DNA from: Oenanthe sinensis
Lineage: Eukaryota; Streptophyta; Magnoliopsida; Apiales; Apiaceae
DNA length: 64,000 nucleotides
Direction of reading: 5' to 3'
Assembly (NCBI GenBank): GCA_028671895.1
Contig: CM053800.1
Coordinates: forward strand, 20,791,886 to 20,855,885
The position numbers and the translations under genes were made by a program. How positions within the stretch are numbered: position 1 is the first letter of the stretch; each line of letters opens with the position of its first letter. Shown in pieces: positions 56,418 through 64,000 of this stretch. Under the pieces are notes generated by a model. The model had not been told where the DNA came from. It ran no database searches and was given only the letters and a program-made list of their open reading frames with translations.

Positions 56418-57569
56418 TGTTAGGGAGTATACTAAACTATTAATTTGAAGTATATGACATTGTCCTTTTTAATGAGAATCTTGAATGCATATTTTAACAC
56501 TGTTTGTATGTTATATATCGTGGATAATCTAGTATCAAATAATACTAGAAGATTAGATTGTCAGTGTCTATATATAATATAATAAATGATCACAATTTAA
56601 GTGGAGTTAAACAAACCACTGGAATGACTGAAGTATTATTTGGAGATAATCTTTCTTGATTATTAAATAATACTTGTATGCTTTGTGTACATTGAACGGG
56701 ATTAAAATATTAGAATTGTTCTTCTATTCTGACAATAAAGAAGAACTAAGATTCTATAATATTATTATTGCTTAGGTTCTTAATCCAGATACAGTGATTG
56801 ACACTTGTATGCAATGCACATGTTTTGATTCATATGTGACGTGATTTTTTGTCAATTACAATATTATGTTTTGGACAATGACATTGCATACAGAGTGGGA
56901 TATTGACTATAAAAGAAAACCGTGTCCGAAAATATTCGCGTGATGATGTCCTCTTGAAAGCTCATAAAGATAATTATGCTTTAGTCCTGTAGGCAAATTT
57001 GTTCTTGCATAATTATAAGGTTGAGTGGATGATCAAGGATAAAAGATATTGATTAAATTAATTATCAGAAATTAATTTAATTAATGGACATTCAATATCT
57101 TAAACATGGGGAATTTAATAAGCAAATAATATTGGAGCCGAATTAAATAATTAAATTACGGCATTAGGAGAGGTAGTGCAAATATTAATTCTTTAGTGGA
57201 TTGAATTAATATTTAATAACATTGGGCTTGATCCAGAATGTCATTGGAAGGCCCGACCTAATTATCCAGGATCCCTACTGTAGTCTATATATTCATCTTA
57301 TTCTCTTCTAGCTACTTGGGGGAAACTAGGATTTTTGTGAGCAGCCATTCAAGGAGGCAACCAAGAACTAGGGTTCCAAGATCTCAAAGCTAGAATGGAG
57401 GCACCCTTGGGAGGATCGAAGGCCACACTTCGCTCAAGGAGAATACAGAAATACAGTAGAAGACGTTGATTTGAATCACTTGTGCCAGAGCGATTAAGGT
57501 TAATTTTCTATTCAAACTCATTCGTTTATATATCATAAAACGCAACATCATGATTCGATTGTCCCAACA
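56418..57569 (+). repeat. E8 5' LTR (about 1152 bp)
   Basis: The right end (GTCCCAACA followed by a PBS) is clear. The left end TGTTAGGGAG at 56418 is inferred from the matching TGTT...AACA ends; no second copy is in the window to prove it. Confidence 0.65.
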
Positions 57570-57585
57570 ATTGGCATCAAGAGCC
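57570..57585 (+). other. E8 primer-binding site
   Basis: ATTGGCATCAAGAGCC adjoining the LTR end; resembles the initiator tRNA-Met type TGGTATCAGAGC with changes and one extra A. Confidence 0.75.
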
Positions 57586-59189
57586 AGGTTCTAGGATTCT
57601 GCGTTATATGATATGATGTCCATGTCATAATTATGTATGTTTATAGTGGTGGGCTTGTATTATTTTTTGATGCAGGTTGTTATCCATTATTATGGCCATG
57701 GTTGTAATTATGTTTTTGGATCCCACGTGGTATATCGTGGTTGTAAATTAAATCATGAGGGTTAAATATGATTAGTTTTAATTTTTGATTTATATTTTGA
57801 TTGTAATCTTGTAATTCAAATTGTATTCAATTTAGATTATGCTCTGATATAATAGAATAGATTTTTCTGTTGTATCTATCGTATGTAATTGTTTGAACAA
57901 CGAAGATGAGAGAAACAGAGTTCTTCCGCTGTTGCATGCTGTTTTCGTGGCTGCTTTGCTGTTCTAGCTACAGATTTTGAATACGATATCCGATTGGGGC
58001 TAATAATATCTTTTCAGAAACGGCAGAACAAGACCTACAGGCTGAGATGGAAACAATCTCTAGATTTTTCAAGCCATTCTGAGCTCGTTTAGGCAGTCAA
58101 ACAGGTGCTAGAAGATTTTTAAAAATTTTCAAGGGATGAATTTGAAGATTATTTTAGGGGCCATAATAATGGATGTATTTTTATTATGTTTTACATAATT
58201 TTTGTTTATCTTGATTATTGCTACTATGTGTTCCATGTTTCTATTGTTATGTCATGTGATATTAATCCTTCGCATGCTAGAACGACATAGACATAGGGTA
58301 GTTTTATTATGCTTCAATCATGATGAGTATGCTGCTATGTTATGTGTTATATGTATTGTTATTATGATACATGTGGACTGCAAAAAAATGACATAGGGCG
58401 ATGCATCTCGATAAAATCTGCATAGTAAAATACTAAGTGGGAGAGGGAATTAATTTGATATTAAATCCAATGGTCTCCATTATTGTTTGTATGTAATTTA
58501 ATACTAAGGTGAATATAAATTATGTATACGTCACCCATCGTGGCATGTAATTTATGGTGTCTAGAGTGTTATTGAAATTACTAGAACAAACTTCTAAAAT
58601 TAATTATGAATATTGGAAGGTACATATGTCACCCAACGTGGCGTACTAAGTTTCATAGAATTCAAATAATAAAAAGTTACCCTCTTTTTGATAGATATCA
58701 CACTCAACTAGGAAGAGAATCTAAAATAACACATCTTTGAGTATTCTTGCGTTGGTGTCTAGGAAAGCGTGAAGCTTACCTGGCCATTTAGATTGGTGTT
58801 TAGAAAAGTGGTTAGCCTCTTAGCAATGCTTCCATCGGCCTGGCCTGTCAGTCTGAATACTCTTTAGATTTGTAATTTTAGTTGTATCTTATTGTTAGGA
58901 GCAAGAATTTATCATAGTCAAAAGGCGCATCTGGTATTATTATTATTATTAATTTAAGATTTAATAATGGTATACACTTAGTTATGAAAAATAATATAGA
59001 CCACCCTAACGTGGCTAATTATTTAGTAGTAGGACCGAAGTAACATATAAATAAATTTAGGTGGTATATAAGTCACCCAACGTGGCATACCAGAAACCTA
59101 TGGTGTTTTAATTTTAAATAATTGTTAGAGGAACCAATTTTTTTAAACACCATCTAATTATGTGTTATATGTATGATTCTCAGGATATA
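57586..59189 (+). other. E8 leader
   Basis: 1.6 kb, non-coding. Phrases built on gtcacccaacgtggc / caccctaacgtggc recur near 58530, 58628, 59001 and 59071, a dispersed repeat inside the leader. A frame at 58202-58396 is hydrophobic but not recognised and probably chance. Confidence 0.6.
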
Positions 59190-60643
59190 ATGGGCTTGAA
59201 TCCAGTTTTTACCATACTTAAGAATAATAAACTTACTGGACCTAACTATATTGAATGGAAACGTAATTTGAACATTGTGTTGACTGCTGAGGAGTACAAA
59301 TTTTGCATTAATGAACCCAAGCCAGAGGAGCCTGCTGAGAATGATTCTGAAGTTGATAAGGAGTATTATAAGAAGTAGTCTAAGGCTGATGAGATGTCGC
59401 GATGTTACAATCTGGCAACAATGTCAGGTGTTTTACAGCATCAGCATCAGGCTATGGCCACTGCTTCAGATATGCTCTTTAATCTCAAAGAACTTTTTGG
59501 AGATCAGAATAGGGCTGCAAGGCAAGTAGTAATGAAAGCTTTAATGAACACTCAGATGGCTGAAGGGACACCACTAAGGGATCATGTTCTCATAATGATG
59601 TCACATCTGAATGAGATGGAGATCCTTGGTGATGAGGTTGATGGGGAAACCCATATCTCTATCATCCTTATCAGTTTACCCAAAAGTTTTGAGCAGTTCT
59701 GCTTGAATTACACCATGAATAAGAGGATGTATAGTCTTGTAGAACTTCTGACAGAACTTCAGGTAGCTGAAGGACTTTTTCAGCAGATTGTTCAAGTCAA
59801 TGTGGCTGAGAAACCTTCTTCTTCTAAGCCGAAAGCCAAGAAGAAGAAAAGACTCAGACACAGAAAGTTGTGAAAGCTGAAGGAGTTCAAGGTGGTGCTG
59901 TGAAAAAGCCCAAGGGCAAGTGCTTCAAGTGTAAGCAGTCGGGTCACTGGAAACAAGATTGTCATCTTCCTAAGAAGAAAAACAATACTGGTATATCTCT
60001 TTCTCTAGTTATAGAAACATATATAGTGGCTATATCTACGAGCACTTGATGTGTAGATACGGGAGCCACTGATCATGTTTATAATTCTATGCAAGGGTTC
60101 TAGCAATCCAGAATGCTTAGAGATGGCGAGATATATGTGTTCATGGGAGATGCTACGAAAGTAGCAGTAGTTGCAGGGGGATATGTTAATTTATCTTTGG
60201 GTGATGATAGGAGTTTCGTTTTGAACAATTATCTTTATGTACCTTCGTTTAGAAGGAATTTAATTTCTGTTTCAAAACTTGCTTTGGATGGTTATAATGT
60301 TTGTTTGGATCATAATGTTTCTATTATGAGGAATAAGTTTAGTTATATGTTTTGGTATATTGCAAGATAATTTATACATAATTACTCCTAATCAACGTGC
60401 ACTGCAACTACAACATAGGGTGTTAAATAACACATCTTCTATCACTACTAAAAGAAAGGAACCTTCTTCTTTGAACCAAACATATCTTTGGCACTTAAGA
60501 TTAGATCATATTAACTTGAGAAAGATTCAAAGACTGGTAGTAGATGGGCCTTTAGGCTCGTTGGCAGTGGAGCCATTTCCAGTCTGTGAATCATGCTTGG
60601 AAGGTAAAATGACCACTAGGACTTTTAAGGCAAAGGGGAATAG
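59190..60643 (+). pseudogene. E8 gag-pol pseudogene, part 1 (gag to integrase zinc domain)
   Basis: Copia gag starts at about 59190 (MGLNPVFTILKNNKLTG). Breaks: TAG at 59376, a 1-nt frame change near 59850, TGA at 60047 just before the protease motif VDTGATDH, and a further frame change near 60360. The CCHC knuckle CFKCKQSGHWKQDC is at 59921. The pre-integrase motif LWHLRLDHI is near 60488 and CESCLEGKM near 60587. At the gag codon where E4 and E5 have TAG, E8 has CAG (EQFCLNYTMN near 59690). The frame is cut by E7 within TFKAKGN. Confidence 0.88.
60639..60643. other. TSD of E7, left copy
   Basis: aatag, repeated at 62237-62241. Confidence 0.92.
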
Positions 60644-62236
60644 TGTTAGTATTGGTGTCCTAGAGACAATACTTTTAATGTTTTATTGAAAACAATTAAG
60701 GATTATGTTTTATGTGATTATTTAATTATTATTTATTATGTCTTTATTTACTGCGTTATAAATTGAAAGGATAATAAATGTCCTTGGAATATTAATACGT
60801 AATATATATCTTTAAGTATGTGACTTAAAAATGAGATTATATGAATAGTATTTTGTTCCTAAAATTCCCTAGTTAAGTATTATTATTTAAGGACAATAAT
60901 AATGCAATAAGACTAGTATGTTTGTTGACGGATGACCACATCTCATTGGTCATAGGTATGGTGATACTAAAGTCAAGAACATAAGTGTATGTATCAATAC
61001 ATGACACTGGAAAGACCCGCCGTGAGATTCTACATGTTAATAAGTGTCATAAGAAATCTCACAGTGATAATGATGTAATGATCCTCTGACTTGAAATCAT
61101 TATATTTCTATACGAGAATTAATATACTTTGATTACACTCAAAGTTACCTTTAACCGGGTAATGATAAAGGTGTACATTGGGTATCCTATGAATCGTATG
61201 AGGAATATGAATGATAGATATATGATTTAACCCTCCAATTCTAGGAGTGATATTATTGGCCTCTTGATTGAGTGAGACTATGAAATGCATGGTCATGCTC
61301 AAATATTGATTTGTTTAAATAGTCTACTCATTGATCAAGGAAACCGAGATTAAACGTTGAAGAGGATGACACTCTACATGCCTCGAGTTTGATCTATAAT
61401 ATAAGGTTAAAGGGATTATATTACATGGAACATTATTCACGAAAGGTTTAATTGAATCACCAATTATTATTGTTACTTGGGTAGCAATGATGTATTACTA
61501 GATGCCGCTCATTGTTTATAATTTTATTATTAGATAATAAAATTATTGCCAACGTAATAATAACCTAAAGGGTCACACACAAAGAACGTCAAAACGGAGG
61601 TTTATTTAAATTATGAATTTAAATATATTATTGTTTATTCGAATTTAATTATTGAATTAATTAAGTGGGACTTGATTAATTATATTAGAATTCGGATTTA
61701 ATAAGTATTATTATTATTCGAATTTAATTATTGAATTAATTAAGTGGGACTTGATTAATTATATTAGAATTCAGATTTAATAATAATAATAACCCAAAGT
61801 CATAATGGGTTTTAGAAACCACATGGATTAGGGTTAGGCCCAAAATCTCTCTCTCCCCTATATATACATAATGATGTATAGTATTAGGGTTGAATGATAA
61901 AATTTCGTTTTAGAGAAAAACCCTAGCTGCTCAACATCAAGAGAGGCTAGAGAAAGAAAGAGAGAGATGCAAACAATTCGGCTAGTACCGACTCCGGTGA
62001 TCGTAGGACGATCGGGCGTTCGTGTGGACTTCTTTAGAGAGCAAATCTTTGCAACAAAGGACTGCTGTGATTCATCTTTCTGGACCTCCATTAAACAGCA
62101 TACGAAAGCTTTGTTAAGGTACAGACTTCTTCACCATAATCATCCAACGTTATACATGGATCCTGCGATTGGGTTTCGATTTTTTTTTATTGTTTTTACG
62201 TTAATTCCGCTGCGTTTTCATGCCCGAAACCCTTCA
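60644..62236 (+). repeat. E7: solo LTR (1593 bp) inserted in E8 integrase
   Basis: Single LTR, TGTTAGTATTGG to AACCCTTCA, similar to the E5 LTR, bounded by the perfect TSD aatag. No PBS or PPT, so it is the product of LTR-LTR recombination. It contains a local duplication of about 75 bp (gtgggacttgattaatta at 61666 and 61744). Confidence 0.93.
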
Positions 62237-62354
62237 AATAGAGCCAAAGAAGTGTTAGAACTGGTTCATACTAATTTATATGGACCCATGAATATTCAAG
62301 CAAGAGGTGGTTATGAATATTTTGTCACTTTTATTGATGATTATTCTAGATATG
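62237..62354 (+). pseudogene. E8 gag-pol pseudogene, part 2 (integrase start)
   Basis: Continues E8 integrase after E7: AKEVLELVHTNLYGPMNI and FVTFIDDYSRYV. The first catalytic Asp is replaced by Asn (HTN where HTD or HSD is usual). Cut by E9 at 62354. Confidence 0.88.
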
Positions 62355-62974
62355 TGTTAGGTCCCGAAGTATCGTAGAAGGGGGGGTTGAATACGATACT
62401 CATTAAATTAAAAAATTCTTACAAATCTTTTGCGGATAAATAATTTAGAGTTCGGTTAGTGGGTTCGAATTCTTGGTGAATAGTATTTAGGAGGCTGGCT
62501 TACTAATTTTCTATTTTTATGAATAAACAATTAAGTTCTAGAAAATTAGCAAGTAATTATGGAGACAAGTTTCGGGGAATATATCTTTCGTATATAAACC
62601 CTGAGGGGTGCTACACCCAGTTAAAAATATAATTGGCTTCCAAAGAACAAATCAGTTCTTTGCTACTAACACAAAAATATTAGGCTCAGTTCCTATACAA
62701 ATATATCTAAATTAGTACAAGGAAAAACTGAGTCCGTAGGGAGTGATATCTAGGAGCCCTGAGTATTTTTCGTTAAAGAACCGGGACCTAATATCTGACC
62801 GGGAGCAAGGTATGGGTGTGTATAAATTAAATCTCTTGCTCCGGCCATGGCAGTGGCGCTCTACATTTTTTGTGTTGTTGAATAAGACTACTCCTTCTTT
62901 AATTGGAATAGACTTTAAATCAAATAAAGTAACTGCTGTAATTTGATTCGCTGAGGGCTGAGTGGGTCCAAGAA

Positions 62975-63190
62975 ATATTTGTTGCGCCTGAATATTTTTG
63001 TTGCGCCAGGAACTTTTGTTGCGCCCTATACAGTGGTTGTACTGGGGAGGCGCCACATAAAATGAAGTATAATTTTAATCAAGTCAAGTGGCCTTTTTGT
63101 TGCGCCTGCACATGACTACCCCTGTATAGGCGCCACTTGAATTTGATTACTTAACAAATTCTTCAAGTTTGTTGCGCCTTACTATTCATG
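62975..63190 (-). promoter_or_regulatory. GGCGC palindromic units in E9 LTR
   Basis: TTGTTGCGCC starts at about 62979, 62999, 63017, 63100 and 63170; two are full units with mirrored CTATACAG / CTGTATAGGCGCC arms. They are related to, but more decayed than, the E2 array. Confidence 0.65.
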
Positions 63191-63540
63191 GTCAAAGTGC
63201 AATTTGATCACTGCACTTTGACCTTCTTCTCATTCCTTGATTAAAGTTCCCCAACTTTCATTTCTTGTACCAAAGTCTTGCCACATTACACCCTGTACCT
63301 TGAGCTATTTCTGTTCTTCGACTGTAGTTCAGAAACTTTCACTTTTCGTACCAAGGTTGTGACACTTTGCACCCTGCACCTTTTGAGCTGTTTAGCTATT
63401 TGGCTATTAGCTGTTTAGTTGTTTGGCTGTAGCCTCTACAAATCACTTTTCGTACCTTAATAAATAAACGTTCTTTCCAAGTACGTTCCTCAACTTAACA
63501 ATTCTTCTATAGTTAATACTCAGATGCCTTTCACAAACTG

Positions 63541-63580
63541 CTGACACCTAGTGCAACTGGTCTGGTTCACAGACGACTAA
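63541..63580 (-). promoter_or_regulatory. Shared Sirevirus LTR box (E9)
   Basis: On the minus strand: TTAGTCGTCTGTGAACCAG, then ACCAGTTGCACTAGGTGTCAG. Core TGAACCAGACC identical to E1-E3. Confidence 0.65.
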
Positions 63581-64000
63581 CTTCGATCCAGGTCTTCGTA
63601 TTATTGTTTTACTTACATTGTTAAGTTTGTAGCAACTTCATTGCTTCGAACACTGACTGTCAATAAACATAGTACTTTCACTGGAACCTTTTCTGGTACT
63701 TAGACACTTGTCTTTACCATGTCTTCAATTCTTCTAGATTCCTATGCTTCGAACACTGTCTATCTTCAATCAATGCTGGTACACTGAAATCTTCTTGTGG
63801 CACTTCTATACTGAATCTTTAACACTTCTGAAACCCTGAAAGTCTTCAACCATTATTCTCCACTGAGGCATGAACATATTAATGTACTTCTCTCAATGAC
63901 CTGTAGTAGACTTCAAAACTTCTTCTAATGTCTTGATTCATTGTATCTGCCTTGTCTTCATTTTTTCCTGATTTCTGTATAGGCGTAGTATTATTTACTT

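Larger units (their letters stand above)
56418..62354 (+). mobile_element. E8: decayed copia element, 5' part
   Basis: Plus-strand element: 5' LTR, PBS, leader, then gag, protease and integrase start. Interrupted by the solo LTR E7 and by E9 at 62355, beyond which the rest lies outside the window. Its LTR is unlike those of E4 and E5. Confidence 0.8.
62355..64000 (-). mobile_element. E9: Sirevirus LTR, minus strand, running off the window
   Basis: The plus strand begins TGTTAGGTCCCG, the inverted LTR end of the E1/E2/E3 group, directly inside E8 integrase. The segment contains GGCGCC palindromic units, the shared box and, near 63850, a stretch (attctccactgaggcatgaac) closely matching the E1 LTR near 1175. 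No polypurine complement is seen before 64000, so the LTR is longer than 1646 bp or its end lies outside. Whether it is a solo LTR or a full element cannot be told. Confidence 0.82.

Overview
This window is plant nuclear DNA, almost certainly angiosperm repeat-rich heterochromatin. Nearly all of it is a nest of Ty1/copia LTR retrotransposons. The evidence is primer-binding sites matching plant initiator tRNA-Met (TGGTATCAGAGC), the copia order PR-INT-RT-RNaseH, 5-bp target-site duplications (TSDs), and the only host-like sequence being decayed, intron-containing exons. I saw no bacterial-type genes, rRNA, tRNA or CRISPR.

Elements are named E1-E9. E1 (<1-12467, minus) is a young Sirevirus-like element with no recognisable gag-pol; it sits inside the RT of E2. 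E2 (12468-20720, plus, 3' part only) is a Sirevirus with an RT/RNase H fragment, a palindromic repeat array, a TATA box, a long third ORF with five stop codons, and a 3' LTR. E2 sits in the leader of E5 (20721-28747, plus), a decayed copia element whose RNase H is split by E6 (25238-26902, minus), a collapsed Sirevirus. From 28748 to 31741 and 55271 to 56417 lies older DNA holding fragments that resemble the zinc-ribbon and OB-fold region of a replication protein A large subunit. E4 (31742-55265, plus; TSD ctgag) is inserted in it. E4 carries, in its leader, E3 (34769-49249, plus; TSD gaaag), an intact Sirevirus with gag, pol and a 1375-aa ORF3. On the right, E8 (56418-62354, plus, copia) is interrupted by a solo LTR, E7 (60644-62236; TSD aatag), and by the LTR of E9 (62355->64000, minus).

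Relative ages from LTR differences counted by eye: E3 about 3 substitutions in 1.25 kb, E1 about 7 in 1.42 kb, E4 about 9 in 1.54 kb. E3 being younger than E4 agrees with the nesting.

The most interesting pattern is in the Sireviruses. E2, E3, E6 and E9 each carry a family-specific cluster of short palindromic repeats in the LTR. In E2 and E3 a second cluster of the same repeat lies inside the element, between pol and ORF3, followed by a TATA-like box. This looks like a duplicated LTR promoter module giving ORF3 its own promoter. Separately, the LTRs of E1, E2, E3 and E9 share a box of about 40 bp with the core TGAACCAGACC. All coordinates were read by eye; element ends with TSDs are firm, while internal edges of decayed pieces are approximate.
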